Shown: positions 48,734 through 57,637, counted from the stretch's first letter. The stretch: DNA of 64,000 nucleotides from Paenibacillus_T sp033239625 (GCF_033239625.1 NZ_BTCK01000003.1:1-64000); one strand, 5' to 3'. Notes: generated from the letters alone by a model not told the origin. Numbers and translations are program-made.

Positions 48734-51309
48734 TCGAATTAAGAAATGTAGACAAAACGTTCTTCAAAGGCAAGGCTAACGAAGTCCGTGCGATTCGCCA
48801 GACGAGCATGACGTTCCCGGACCGCGGGCTTGTCGTGCTCTGCGGCCCTTCGGGCAGCGGCAAGACGACGCTGCTGAACGTGCTTGGCGGCCTGGAGTAT
48901 ATCGACTCTGGCGAGATTAAGTTCGGCGACACGGTCATAGGCAAACGGAATGCGCGGCAGTCCGATGCGATTCGGAACGAGCGGATCGGATACATTTTTC
49001 AACAATATTACTTGCTGCCTTACATGACGGTGTTCGAGAATATCGAGCTGGTGCTGAAGATGCTGGGGTTGAAGGACAAGGCGGAGATCGAGCGGCGCAT
49101 TCGCTACGTGCTTGAGGTCGTCGGCATGTACAATTACCGTCACCGCAAAGTGTCCGCGTTATCGGGCGGTCAGCAGCAGCGGGCCGGCATTGCCCGGGCA
49201 ATAGCGAAAAATCCGGACATGATTATCGCGGACGAGCCAACCGGTAACCTGGACAGCCGCAACACCGTCGAGATCATGAATATTATTAAGAAAATATCGG
49301 AGCAAAAGCTCGTCGTCCTCGTCACGCACGAGCGGGAGCTTGCGAACTTCTACGGCGACCGCATCATCGAGATCAGCGACGGCCGCGTTGTGAGCGATAC
49401 GGTCAATGAGCATCAAGGCTCGCTCGACATTCGGCACCAGAACACGATCTATCTGAAGGATCTCCAGAAGCAATCCATCGCAGAGACGCCTGTACCTGTC
49501 GAATGGTACTCGGACTCGCGCGGCGGTGCGGAAGGGGATGGTGTAGGTGCGGCTTCATCGGCGTGGCCTTCGCCAGGGATGAAGGTAACGCTCATCACAT
49601 CTGGCGATTCCCTGTACATTCAAGTGCATGGCGGACAGAACGAGAAGCTGAAGGTTCGGTACGTCGACGATGCATCGGGCATCACGGTACTGGATGAGCA
49701 CTTCAAGGGGCTGGATCAGGAGACGGTCCGCCAGTATCATTTTGACCCGAGCCAGCTGGAGAGTGCTTCGGGAGAAGGCGCTGAGGCGGCACGACGTACG
49801 GGAGGCTCGGCGATCTCGACGCGTGAAGCATTCCGCAGCGCCTTCCGTAAGCTGTGGGGCTATTCCAAGCTGCAGAAGCTGATGTTCCTCAGCTTCGTCT
49901 TCGCGGCGATGCTGATTGCGGTTGCGATCTCGCTGATCGGCAAGTTCTATGATCTGAAGCCGGAGGAGTTCCAGGTAGCGGATCGGCATTATGTGATGAC
50001 GACTGCACCGTTAAGCGATTTGGAAGGTGATGCGGCAGCAGGAGCAAGCGTGTTGTCTATTAATCCGTTCACGCACAAGCAGTCATTCGATGTGAATGTG
50101 GGCTCGTTCTATCAAGTCAATTATCCGATTGGCATGGAAGCGCATCCGTCAGACATCGAGCTGCTGGATAAGGACAAGCTTATAGCTGGACACTACCCGG
50201 AGAAGTTTCGTGAGGTTGTCCTAGAGGCATGGTTAGTGCGTGAGCTGCTCAAACAGTCGGAGTTCAAGCAGGCAGGCGTATCTTCCCAGAACGATTTCAT
50301 CGGCATGAAGCTGAGCAGCAGCAGGTTCGGCTATCAAGTGCCGCTGACGATCGTCGGCATTAGCGATACGGGGTCGCCAACCGTGTGGATGAACGATGCG
50401 CTGCTGTATGAGATGGCGGAAAATGTTCCATCTCGGGCGACGCACGAGATGGGCGACGTATTCTCGGAGCCGCCAGTGTCAGGGGCTCAGGCAGCACCGC
50501 TCGCTATTGGCGCCTGGGAAGCGATGGACGGATATGTGAAGCTATTGGATGGCGCAGCACCTGCGAATGCCGGTGAGGTTGCATATCCGGAGGCGCTTCG
50601 CGAGCAGCAGGGCTACAAGGTTGGGTCGACGCTGGAGGGCATGCAAGCCGGCAGTGGTCAAGGTTATACGATTGTTGGGTTCTATCAGACAGCAGGGCTT
50701 GAACAGCAGGCAGGCGGGCAGCGTGAAGTTGTACTGGCGACGCATGAGGGCTTGGCGGCAATATTCGGGGAGAGCCATGATGCCGAAGAGCCCGTGCTTG
50801 TGTACAGCAAGGACGTTGCAGCGACCGTCAGTTACTTGACTGGCAAGGGATTCGAGGCCGTGGATGCCTATGATAAAGACTACAAGGAGTACAAGTCCGA
50901 TCTGCGGAGAGCGTACGTAACGATTGTCAGCTTCGCGATCGTGCTGCTGGGCGTGTCGCTGCTGCAGCTGTATTTTATTATCCGATCGAGCCTTATGACG
51001 CGCATTTACGAGATTGGCGTGCTTCGTGCGCTTGGCGCTTCGCGGTGGGATATGCACAAGATGTTCGTCATCGAGATCGCGGTGCTGACGACGATGACGT
51101 CGCTGATCGGCTACCTGTTGATGACGTTCATTATCAAGGAAGTGGATCGGATGATTTCACCGTTCCTGAAGCTGTTCTATTTCCCTCTGCCGTATATATT
51201 GGCGGGTGTCGTGCTCGTCTATGCGATCAATATTGCTTCGGGTCTGTTCCCAGTATGGAGGCTGACAGGCCGTTCGCCTTCACAGATTCTGAAGCATCAT
51301 GACGGGTAG
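48730..51309 (+). CDS. ABC transporter: ATPase fused to FtsX-type permease (second of pair)
   Basis: 859 residues. The ATPase domain (1-225) has CGPSGSGKTTLLNVLGGLE, QQYYLLPYMTVFENIELV, ALSGGQQQRAGIARAIAK and MIIADEPTGNLDSRN. A beta-rich cytoplasmic insert (about 290-345) precedes the first helix (LMFLSFVFAAMLIAVAISLI). A large extracytoplasmic domain follows, then three helices typical of FtsX (VTIVSFAIVLLGVSLLQLYFII, EIAVLTTMTSLIGYLLMTFII, YILAGVVLVYAINIASGLF) with EIGVLRALGAS between them. The start overlaps the stop of the first transporter (ATGA). Two complete half-transporters, each with its own ATPase, imply a heterodimer. Confidence 0.9.
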   Translation: MIELRNVDKTFFKGKANEVRAIRQTSMTFPDRGLVVLCGPSGSGKTTLLNVLGGLEYIDSGEIKFGDTVIGKRNARQSDAIRNERIGYIFQQYYLLPYMTVFENIELVLKMLGLKDKAEIERRIRYVLEVVGMYNYRHRKVSALSGGQQQRAGIARAIAKNPDMIIADEPTGNLDSRNTVEIMNIIKKISEQKLVVLVTHERELANFYGDRIIEISDGRVVSDTVNEHQGSLDIRHQNTIYLKDLQKQSIAETPVPVEWYSDSRGGAEGDGVGAASSAWPSPGMKVTLITSGDSLYIQVHGGQNEKLKVRYVDDASGITVLDEHFKGLDQETVRQYHFDPSQLESASGEGAEAARRTGGSAISTREAFRSAFRKLWGYSKLQKLMFLSFVFAAMLIAVAISLIGKFYDLKPEEFQVADRHYVMTTAPLSDLEGDAAAGASVLSINPFTHKQSFDVNVGSFYQVNYPIGMEAHPSDIELLDKDKLIAGHYPEKFREVVLEAWLVRELLKQSEFKQAGVSSQNDFIGMKLSSSRFGYQVPLTIVGISDTGSPTVWMNDALLYEMAENVPSRATHEMGDVFSEPPVSGAQAAPLAIGAWEAMDGYVKLLDGAAPANAGEVAYPEALREQQGYKVGSTLEGMQAGSGQGYTIVGFYQTAGLEQQAGGQREVVLATHEGLAAIFGESHDAEEPVLVYSKDVAATVSYLTGKGFEAVDAYDKDYKEYKSDLRRAYVTIVSFAIVLLGVSLLQLYFIIRSSLMTRIYEIGVLRALGASRWDMHKMFVIEIAVLTTMTSLIGYLLMTFIIKEVDRMISPFLKLFYFPLPYILAGVVLVYAINIASGLFPVWRLTGRSPSQILKHHDG

Positions 51310-51350
51310 GGCTGGATAGATGAACTCAAAGGAATAAGTTAAGAACGTCA

Positions 51351-51394
51351 AATACAGAGCGCGGTGGAATGGATGCCGCTGCTCTGTATTTTTT
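51351..51394 (+). terminator. Terminator of ABC operon
   Basis: AATACAGAGC ... GCTCTGTATT with an inner GCGG/CCGC, followed by TTTTTTG. The convergent dehydrogenase gene ends 14 bp further on. Confidence 0.9.
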
Positions 51395-51407
51395 GTTAAG
51401 GGGAAGG

Positions 51408-52364
51408 TTAGTTCAGGGGATGGTCGATGGTTATCGCTACGCCGCCTCGCTTGCGGCTATTCTCTACATAATCGTGAGCTTCGGCAATCTGATCCAATGG
51501 GTACGTTCGGTCAACGACGGGTCTGATGCTGCCTGCTTCAATTAGAGCTGAGAGCTTATTTAGGCGTTCTGATCTCAGCTCGAGCTTGCCATCATCGATG
51601 GAGATCGATTTGCCGCTTGCGGTCAGAGCGCTTCGGCATAGGTCCTTCACCGTCGAGCGTTTGGCTTTGCCGGCCGTGTCGAGCATAAGGTCATAGCGTT
51701 CGATCAGCTGCCTTGTATCGTCGGTGTCATTGGTATAATCGATCACTTTGTGAGCGCCAAGCGCTTGGACGAAGGCGAGATTGCGGGTGCTGCAAACGCC
51801 CGTTACTTCCGCGCCGTAATGACGTGCCAACTGGACCGCTATCGTCCCGGAAGTTCCGGAAGCGCCGTAGATGACAACTTTATGTCCAGGCCGGATGTTT
51901 CCTTCTTCTATGCGCTGCAGAGCAAGGAGGCCGCCATAGGCGGCAGCAGTTGCCTCTTCGTAGCTGATGTTGGATGGCTTATGGGCTAGGCAGCCGCGCA
52001 TCGAGTCCGTTTCTTTCATACATTTGTACTGTGCATAGGTGCCGAGTCCAAGTCCCGTCACACCATACAACTGGTCGCCCGGCTTGAACCGCTTAATGTT
52101 ACTGCCAATGGATTCGACTTCACCTGCCAGCACCATGCCGATGACGGATTTTCTCGGTTTGGTCAAGCCCAGTGCAATGCGCATCGGCAGCCAGAAATGG
52201 ATAGGCAGCTTCGAGCCGCGAATATAGGTGTCGCTCGCTGTGACGGCCGAAGCGTAAATTTTGATGCAAACTTCGTCATGCTTGGGGATGGGTTTCGGCA
52301 CCTCCTTCAACTGAAGAACATGAGGCGGGCCGTACTTGGTGCATACTGCGGCTTTCATGAGCAT
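51408..52364 (-). CDS. Zinc-independent MDR alcohol dehydrogenase/quinone reductase-like protein
   Basis: 318 residues from ATG 52364 (AAGAGAG upstream; ATG 52358 also possible). The GroES-like N-terminal domain (KAAVCTKYGPPHVLQLKEVPKP, VCIKIYASAVTASDTYIRG, GMVLAGEVESIG) is followed by a Rossmann domain with KVVIYGASGTSGTIAVQLARHYGAEVTGVCS. No catalytic-zinc Cys/His pattern is seen, so this is the NAD(P)H-dependent quinone-oxidoreductase-like branch. The frame is open far upstream through repeat DNA but has no site there. Probably monocistronic. Confidence 0.88.
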   Translation of the reverse strand: MLMKAAVCTKYGPPHVLQLKEVPKPIPKHDEVCIKIYASAVTASDTYIRGSKLPIHFWLPMRIALGLTKPRKSVIGMVLAGEVESIGSNIKRFKPGDQLYGVTGLGLGTYAQYKCMKETDSMRGCLAHKPSNISYEEATAAAYGGLLALQRIEEGNIRPGHKVVIYGASGTSGTIAVQLARHYGAEVTGVCSTRNLAFVQALGAHKVIDYTNDTDDTRQLIERYDLMLDTAGKAKRSTVKDLCRSALTASGKSISIDDGKLELRSERLNKLSALIEAGSIRPVVDRTYPLDQIAEAHDYVENSRKRGGVAITIDHPLN

Positions 52365-52409
52365 GCGATCAGCTCTCTTTCGGGGGAATGAATGCTGGCT
52401 CCGAGATAA

Positions 52410-52685
52410 CCCGTTGAGCGTGCAATAAGCGCGTTCGCAACCGTTTCGCATTGGATCAGGCTGGTTTAGCCAAATGGGATTGAGCGCATGAATGTAACGG
52501 TTGCGACAGCGGCTATTGCGCCATAAAAGCATTAATCTCAACAATAACGGTTGTATGCAAGGCTATTGGAGTCCTATCAAGGCCAATAAGCTGCATCATG
52601 AAGTAATAAGGACTCTGGCAACCGAAAGTTTGAGAAATCAACCTGTTTCGCACGCCATAAGCACGCTCACAACCGTAAGCCGTGT
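52410..52685. repeat. Island of about 50-bp noncoding repeat units in both orientations
   Basis: Two direct units start with TAACGGTTG at 52495 and 52545, exactly 50 bp apart, each with GGCTATTG 16 bp further on (52511 and 52561). Reverse-strand units are visible at about 52410-52446 (AACGGTTGCGAACGCGCTTATTG) and twice in 52612-52680 (TTACGGTTGTGAGCGTGCTTATG and TTTCGGTTGCCAGAGTCCTTAT, about 51 bp apart). No coding sequence fits. It lies between the dehydrogenase start and the peptidase stop. Confidence 0.7.
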
Positions 52686-52700
52686 GGGCTGGGCATTCTG

Positions 52701-53456
52701 CTACTTACTCAGCATCGCGTCGTGCCAAGTCTTGAAGAATTGATCAATCGGCATAGTCAACAACTGCTGGATATGCGCTTGTTCAGGCTGGCGAATCATA
52801 TCGTTCAACGTAACGATGCCGTATGTATCCACGATGTACTTCACCATGAGCCCGCTGTAGAAGTAGGCGGCGCCATGGGCCTTATTGAAATAGTCGTGGT
52901 CGGCGAACTGCTCGAAGGTAGGGATGTCGAAGTAGCTGGTCTTGCTCTGCATCTCTTCCTCTAACTGACCTGCCGCATAATAGGCGATGCCTTCGTCCAG
53001 CCACTTGAGATGACCGACCTCCGGATTAATCTGCTGGATGAGGAGATGAACGAATTCATGAATGATTTGCTCGTTGAAATTGTGCCTGATTATCTCATCG
53101 CTTAAGTCGGCGGGCGTGTACACTTTAATTATGCCGTCCCGTGCATCGTAAGTTCCTTCGGTATCACGCCCAATCATAGCTTGATAGGCGTCCCTGTCGG
53201 TATAGACGTGAATGATGGTCTTATCCTTGGCCTCGTACGGAAACAGTCCAATTAGCCGATTATAATTTGCCTCGAATGTTTCTGCTAGCGATGCAACGGA
53301 GTTAACGGCATGTTCATTCGGACTGTAGAAGCGGGCGTGCGAGGTCTCCTGTATGAGTGGAAGGTTGTCAGTCATGCTGGAGCAGGCGGGTAAGACGATG
53401 AGCAGCGGTGATGAGCCAATTAATGCGAAGATAAAGAAGCGTTGTCGCAGTTTCAT
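52701..53456 (-). CDS. Lipoprotein zinc metallopeptidase (HExxH gluzincin, peptidase-MA-like)
   Basis: 251 residues. A lipoprotein signal (FALIGSSPLLIVLPAC) anchors it outside the membrane. The zinc motif IIHEFVHLL is at about residue 133, followed 20 residues later by WLDEGIAYYAAG, whose Glu is the third zinc ligand, as in peptidase MA-type gluzincins. The N-terminal 90 residues (ASLAETFEANYNRLIGLFP, IIHVYTDRDAYQAMIG) match the usual prodomain-like part. It probably cleaves surface or wall-associated peptides; the substrate is unknown. Monocistronic. Confidence 0.88.
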   Translation of the reverse strand: MKLRQRFFIFALIGSSPLLIVLPACSSMTDNLPLIQETSHARFYSPNEHAVNSVASLAETFEANYNRLIGLFPYEAKDKTIIHVYTDRDAYQAMIGRDTEGTYDARDGIIKVYTPADLSDEIIRHNFNEQIIHEFVHLLIQQINPEVGHLKWLDEGIAYYAAGQLEEEMQSKTSYFDIPTFEQFADHDYFNKAHGAAYFYSGLMVKYIVDTYGIVTLNDMIRQPEQAHIQQLLTMPIDQFFKTWHDAMLSK

Positions 53457-53581
53457 AGACTGAAATTCCCTCCTTGCCTACAATTCTAACAAAAAATGTT
53501 TATATTGAATACATGAGTATCTATAACCTTTAGTCAATGAATAATAGACAGGAAGCGGCTTGGGAATAAAAAATACACATA

Positions 53582-53636
53582 TTGACATTCGTGCAGTCGT
53601 TGTATAACATACGTTATATAACAGTCGTTATATAAC
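53582..53636 (+). promoter_or_regulatory. SigA promoter overlapped by three palindromic TetR operators
   Basis: TTGACA (53582-53587) - 17 bp - TAACAT. Three 10-bp palindromes GTTGTATAAC (53599), GTTATATAAC (53613) and GTTATATAAC (53627) follow with an exact 14-bp period, the first covering the -10. The last ends 16 nt before the tetR start codon. This strongly suggests autorepression by the encoded TetR protein. Confidence 0.8.
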
Positions 53637-53652
53637 GATCGGAGACGAGAAA

Positions 53653-54225
53653 ATGCCCCCTAGAGCGGAGATGACGAAGGAAGTCATATTGGACGCTGCT
53701 TTCCAAATGGTTCGAGAACAAGGACTTGATGTGTTAACAGCGAGAAACATCGCACAGCGGCTGAAATGCTCGACGCAGCCAATCTATAGCGCGTATGGAA
53801 GCATGGAGCAGTTGAAGGATGATGTATACAGCCGAACGGTACATTTTGCAATCGACAGCATGCAGCAGTACCGGAACGAGTCCAACGCTTCGGCGATGAA
53901 CTTAGCGATCGGCTGTCTGATGTTCGCGCGCGATGAGAAGCAATTGTTTCGAACGTTGTTGCTATCCGATTACGGGACGGATTACTTGAAGCGGAATCCA
54001 GACGTGATGAACGAGCAGATGTATGCGGCATTCATGCAAATTGATGATGGACTGGCGTCCATACCCGAGCGCAATGTCCAGAAGATGTTCCTGAAGCTTA
54101 CGGCTTACTGGATCGGGATCGGTACGATGATCAATACGGGCACGCTTGCGCTGGATATTGATGAGGCTACGGAGATGTTAGAAGAGATGTTCCAAGCCCT
54201 GAAGGAGAAAGAGGGCTTAATCTAA
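53653..54225 (+). CDS. TetR-family transcriptional repressor
   Basis: 190 residues. The N-terminal HTH is clear (EVILDAAFQMVREQGLDVLTARNIAQRLKCSTQPIYSAYGSMEQLKDDVYSRT). The C-terminal domain resembles TetR_C_33-like (WHG) domains with MFARDEKQLFRTLLLSDYG. The start ATG is behind GATCGGAGACGAG. Three operator-like palindromes lie over its own promoter. It is 32 nt upstream of the APH-like kinase, so repressor and kinase are probably one transcript, the kinase being the likely controlled function. Confidence 0.92.
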   Translation: MPPRAEMTKEVILDAAFQMVREQGLDVLTARNIAQRLKCSTQPIYSAYGSMEQLKDDVYSRTVHFAIDSMQQYRNESNASAMNLAIGCLMFARDEKQLFRTLLLSDYGTDYLKRNPDVMNEQMYAAFMQIDDGLASIPERNVQKMFLKLTAYWIGIGTMINTGTLALDIDEATEMLEEMFQALKEKEGLI

Positions 54226-54257
54226 ACTAATGGGGATGCACAATAAGAGAGGAGGCA

Positions 54258-55127
54258 ATGGAGTTGGCAAAGCTGGGGTCATGCATAGGCACAGGTTCGA
54301 GCTGCGAGGTGTATGAATGGGGGGATGAGGCTGATGTCGCCGTTGATAAAGTCGTCAAACTGTATCATTCCCATGCGTCGCAAGACGAGGTGGATCGCGA
54401 GTTTCGAAATTGTCTCGCGGCTTGGGAGAATGGGCTGCCTGCTGCGCGCCCGTTCAAGCAGATCCTATGGGAGGGGCGGCACGGAATCGTATTCGAGAAG
54501 GTCGTGGGACCAACGCTGGTGCAGCGGCTTTTCGAGCGGCTGCATGCTTTTGACCTATTCAGTGACGATTCGAGTGACGAGCTGATTCAATTCGCAAGGA
54601 CGCTGCATGCCATCCATCAAGCTGGCGAAATCGGTGGGATTGTGACGGAGCAGAAGTCGCATCTGAAGGAGATCATCGCTCGGCCAGTTGGGCTCAGCGA
54701 TGAAGAGATAGCCGCACTCCATGCTTATATCGACGGGCTTCCTGCAAAGAGGCAGGTTTGTCACGGGGATACAAACGTAACGAACCTGATCCTGAGTGAC
54801 CGTGGCCCGATCATGATCGATTGGATGCACGCGGCAATCGGAAACCCAGCGATGGACGCAGCGGAATTCTGTGTCACCATTCTGTATGCGGTTCTGCCGC
54901 CGGAGATGCCGTCTGAAGTCCATGCGTTCTTCAACGCATCGCGGCAGACGATCTATCGAACGTTCATAGACGAGTATACAAGGCTGACGGGCGTGACGGA
55001 GGCAACGATCGAGCCGTGGCACGCAGTAGCTGCTGCTCGCCAGCTCACATCGGGAGCAGTGGGGGAAGAACAGGCAGCCGCGATGGCCGCGATGATACGA
55101 GAAAAGCTGCGTTTGACGGTAGTGTAG
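54258..55127 (+). CDS. Aminoglycoside phosphotransferase (APH) superfamily kinase
   Basis: 289 residues, ATG behind AGAGGAGG. Kinase landmarks are the nucleotide loop IGTGSSCEVYEW, the Lys in DKVVKLYHSH, GIVFEKVVGPTL in the hinge, the catalytic HGDTNVTNLIL at about residue 169, and the metal-binding MIDWMHAAIGNPAMDAAEF. All catalytic residues are intact, unlike the protein at 313. Substrates in this superfamily include antibiotics, choline and sugars, so resistance is possible but not shown. It follows tetR in the same operon. Confidence 0.9.
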   Translation: MELAKLGSCIGTGSSCEVYEWGDEADVAVDKVVKLYHSHASQDEVDREFRNCLAAWENGLPAARPFKQILWEGRHGIVFEKVVGPTLVQRLFERLHAFDLFSDDSSDELIQFARTLHAIHQAGEIGGIVTEQKSHLKEIIARPVGLSDEEIAALHAYIDGLPAKRQVCHGDTNVTNLILSDRGPIMIDWMHAAIGNPAMDAAEFCVTILYAVLPPEMPSEVHAFFNASRQTIYRTFIDEYTRLTGVTEATIEPWHAVAAARQLTSGAVGEEQAAAMAAMIREKLRLTVV

Positions 55128-55166
55128 ACCATACAGGTAGCTTAATCTAACCCTGTAGGAGGTGAA

Positions 55167-55742
55167 ATGATGTTCGAGCACATTACGCACTATTATGATG
55201 GCGTACCGTTACGCAGTTTATCTGCCCTATCGAAGGCAGATGCATTGAAGATGATGGAGTCCCGATGCGATGATACGCCGTTCTTCGAGAGGTTCAAGCA
55301 GCCGCTGCAGTACTGGGAGGACCGTATGGAGACAGAGCGATGGCTCAGAGAAACGTTCGCTGCCAAAGGCGGAAAACCTAAGACGAGCTATCCGATCTAT
55401 GCGGTTCTTGGCAAAGCAGAATGGATCGAGAATTACGTGGCGTCGGAACGTTTTGAATTCGATCTGCTGCGGCTTCCGGTTTCTATTTTCGAAGAGGAGG
55501 ATATTAGCTTTACGTTTCCCGATAGTATGGTCTCCTATTTCATCGCTAAGAACAGACCCGAGTATTACGTGCCGCATCTTCATGGGCATGTGTTCACCTT
55601 GTCGGAAGTGCAGACGTTGATAACGCCGGATCTAGTCAATCGAATTGCATCGATGCATCCGGAGGGGACGATTCCTTACGTTGAAGCGCAGATTTGGAAC
55701 CATGAAGCGGCCATGCGTTATTATGAGGGGACTGTTAAGTAG
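55167..55742 (+). CDS. Conserved hypothetical protein, 191 aa
   Basis: I do not recognise a named domain. It is cytoplasmic, with many aromatic and acidic residues. Readable segments are ITHYYDGVPLRSLSALSKADALKMM, FKQPLQYWEDRMETERWLRE, YPIYAVLGKAEWIE and HGHVFTLSEVQTLI. It starts at ATG 55167 or 55170 behind TAGGAGGTG, 40 nt after the kinase, and ends before a strong terminator, so it may be the third gene of the tetR operon. Its role there is unknown. Confidence 0.75.
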   Translation: MMFEHITHYYDGVPLRSLSALSKADALKMMESRCDDTPFFERFKQPLQYWEDRMETERWLRETFAAKGGKPKTSYPIYAVLGKAEWIENYVASERFEFDLLRLPVSIFEEEDISFTFPDSMVSYFIAKNRPEYYVPHLHGHVFTLSEVQTLITPDLVNRIASMHPEGTIPYVEAQIWNHEAAMRYYEGTVK

Positions 55743-55784
55743 ATCCTAATCTTATCTATGCGGAGTGAAGCACAACGTTAGACA

Positions 55785-55827
55785 GCCGCGAGCGAATCAC
55801 CGTTTGGCGGGTGCTCGCGGCTTTTTT
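55785..55827 (+). terminator. Intrinsic terminator
   Basis: GCCGCGAGC ... GCTCGCGGC with an inner CACC/GGGTG pairing, then TTTTTTA. Confidence 0.92.
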
Positions 55828-55845
55828 ATTGAGCAGTAATGAAAA

Positions 55846-56469
55846 CTAAGCTTCGATGCCTTCATCCAAGGCGGGGTAATGCCCCCGCTTAAGCTGGCGA
55901 ATGCTGTAGCCGAAGTCCATCTGCAGGTGGGGATTATCCTTGAAGCCTTCCCAATCGCCGCCCCAAGTGAAGCCGAGCTTCTTGGCGATTGCGACAACTT
56001 CCATCCAGTCGGCTTGGTCATTGCGATTGCCGTCGTATTTCATATCCCAGATCACATCGTTACTTGGCATGCGCAGTGCGAAATCAACGGCAAGTCCGTA
56101 GTTATGGTACGATTCGCCGCCCTTAACCTGTGTTACGACTGCACCGCTGTCCTCACGCCCTTGGCGGTATAGTGCGTCCTGCTCGGCAGAACTGCGGAAA
56201 CCGTCTGTAATGACGACCTGAATGCCCAGCGTCGCTGCTTCAGCGACGAGTTTATCGCTTGCTTGCGCAACGGCAGGGTGAAGTCCAGTCGGTGCAGGCG
56301 CTTTCTCCCCAGGGCTCTGGCGATAAAACCACACAACGGCGATGACGAGCAAGGCCAGCGCAAGAAGGACAAGCAGGTTTATACGAGGCCAAGGGTAAGT
56401 ATGTGCAGCAGAGCGGGCTCTCGATCTCGGTGGGGTTATATAGTCTGAGTTATGATTGATGGGCTGCAT
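55846..56469 (-). CDS. Membrane-anchored M15-family peptidoglycan peptidase (VanY/CwlK-like)
   Basis: About 207 residues from ATG 56469; the frame is open to 56526 without a clear site. A cytoplasmic tail and one membrane helix (INLLVLLALALLVIAVVWFY) precede the catalytic domain. There VVITDGFRSSAEQDALY, the zinc motif SYHNYGLAVDF (S-x-H-x-x-G-x-A-x-D) and the second His in NPHLQMDFG mark the M15 fold. It should cut peptide cross-links or stems of peptidoglycan outside the membrane. D,D-carboxypeptidase and L-Ala-D-Glu endopeptidase activities cannot be separated by sequence alone. Confidence 0.9.
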   Translation of the reverse strand: MQPINHNSDYITPPRSRARSAAHTYPWPRINLLVLLALALLVIAVVWFYRQSPGEKAPAPTGLHPAVAQASDKLVAEAATLGIQVVITDGFRSSAEQDALYRQGREDSGAVVTQVKGGESYHNYGLAVDFALRMPSNDVIWDMKYDGNRNDQADWMEVVAIAKKLGFTWGGDWEGFKDNPHLQMDFGYSIRQLKRGHYPALDEGIEA

Positions 56470-56615
56470 TAGGATATTGGCCTGCCTTTCTACCGTACTG
56501 CGAATGATGGTCGGCTTATCGAACAAGCTGATATCTATATTGTAAAAGAAACTTTCTTAAATAATCTTCAAGCAAAACTTAAAGTTTATTTAAGAATTGG
56601 ATACAGCATGCATTC

Positions 56616-57422
56616 TCAGATCGAACTTGTTTCATTCGTAGACGTGCACCGCTTCTTACTTCTTGCAATCCGCCCAACCACTACAGCAATAATTGCGGCT
56701 ATGGTACATGCAATGGACAAAGTTCCCATGGCTAATCGGCTTCCGTCCTCCTCGTTGAACCAGAGAAGCAGGCCTAGATTGATCAGCGCGTGGTAGGCTG
56801 CAGCCAGCAGAAGCGTTCCGCTCCTCGTGTTCCGCATCAGCTCACCAAGGATAACGGACAAGGACACGGCAAAGAGGATGAAGAACGATGCATATGCAAT
56901 GCCTTCGGAGAATACGCCGACGTGCCAGATTCCCCATAGAATACCGACGACAATGGAGGCGGGTAGGACGCCGATTCGGTTTTGAAGCGTTGGCTGAAGG
57001 AAGCAGCGCCAGCCGATTTCTTCGCCTGCAGCCCCAATGAATTGTGCGATAACGATGAGCCAGAATGGATGTGACAAAGCAGAGGGCGGCGTGTACGCCG
57101 CGGCATGGCCTGTGACCGAGAACCAGAGCCAGGCGCCAGCGAACGTGATGACGATGAGCGCGGCTGAGATGGTTATCCGATTCGACTGCAGCGGCCAGAG
57201 CCGCAAATCTAGCTTGAATGGAGGCTGCTTCTTATGGCGCCAAAGGAATAGAACGGCAGCGACACCTAGTGTTGGACCGAATTGCGTCAGCTGAATAACA
57301 ACCTCTGGAACGTCAAGTGAAGGCTGAAGAAGCCCGAACAGCATTGCACCAACAGAGGTAACCAGGTAGAAGACCAAGATTGCGATTACCGGACTAGGCT
57401 TGTTTGAGTACGCATTGCGCAT
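56616..57422 (-). CDS. CPBP-family intramembrane metalloprotease
   Basis: 268 residues, ATG behind GAGGAGGATGG. About seven to eight membrane helices are present. The CPBP/Abi motifs are all present: EE-x-x-x-R in GAAGEEIGWRCFLQP, F/W-x-x-x-H in GILWGIWHVGVF, and the distal AAYHALINLG. These proteins cleave membrane substrates or confer bacteriocin self-protection. A trailing basic stretch (GRIARSKKR) faces the cytoplasm. It is monocistronic. Confidence 0.92.
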   Translation of the reverse strand: MRNAYSNKPSPVIAILVFYLVTSVGAMLFGLLQPSLDVPEVVIQLTQFGPTLGVAAVLFLWRHKKQPPFKLDLRLWPLQSNRITISAALIVITFAGAWLWFSVTGHAAAYTPPSALSHPFWLIVIAQFIGAAGEEIGWRCFLQPTLQNRIGVLPASIVVGILWGIWHVGVFSEGIAYASFFILFAVSLSVILGELMRNTRSGTLLLAAAYHALINLGLLLWFNEEDGSRLAMGTLSIACTIAAIIAVVVGRIARSKKRCTSTNETSSI

Positions 57423-57568
57423 GATTGAACCATCCTCCTCTGAATAACAATTGTTGGGAAAATGGTATCAGAGCAGTTCGTTACCCGAAACGGTCTCGGG
57501 GTCTATTCCTACGCACCGACTCAGGTCGAGGAGCTGCTGCGACCTGAAGACTCTTCTCTATTGCCCAC

Positions 57569-57620
57569 CAAAAAAGCCGGCAACGTCACGCGCCGCTAGG
57601 CGAAGACATTGCCGGCTTTC
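57569..57620 (-). terminator. Terminator of GDPD gene
   Basis: Minus strand AAGCCGGCAATGTC ... GACGTTGCCGGCTT followed by TTTTTTGG; the loop contains a second small hairpin. Confidence 0.88.
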
Positions 57621-57637
57621 TCATTGTGCCAACAAAC

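Noticed and set aside
52365..52544. N-terminal extension of the alcohol dehydrogenase by 60 codons
   Set aside because: The extension runs through the noncoding repeat island and lacks a ribosome site; the family begins at MKAAV.
57462..57599. 45-codon frame reading VTRNGLGVYSYAPTQVEELL
   Set aside because: It looks somewhat protein-like and might be a gene remnant, but it has no clear ribosome site and its last third is the GDPD terminator, so support is too weak.
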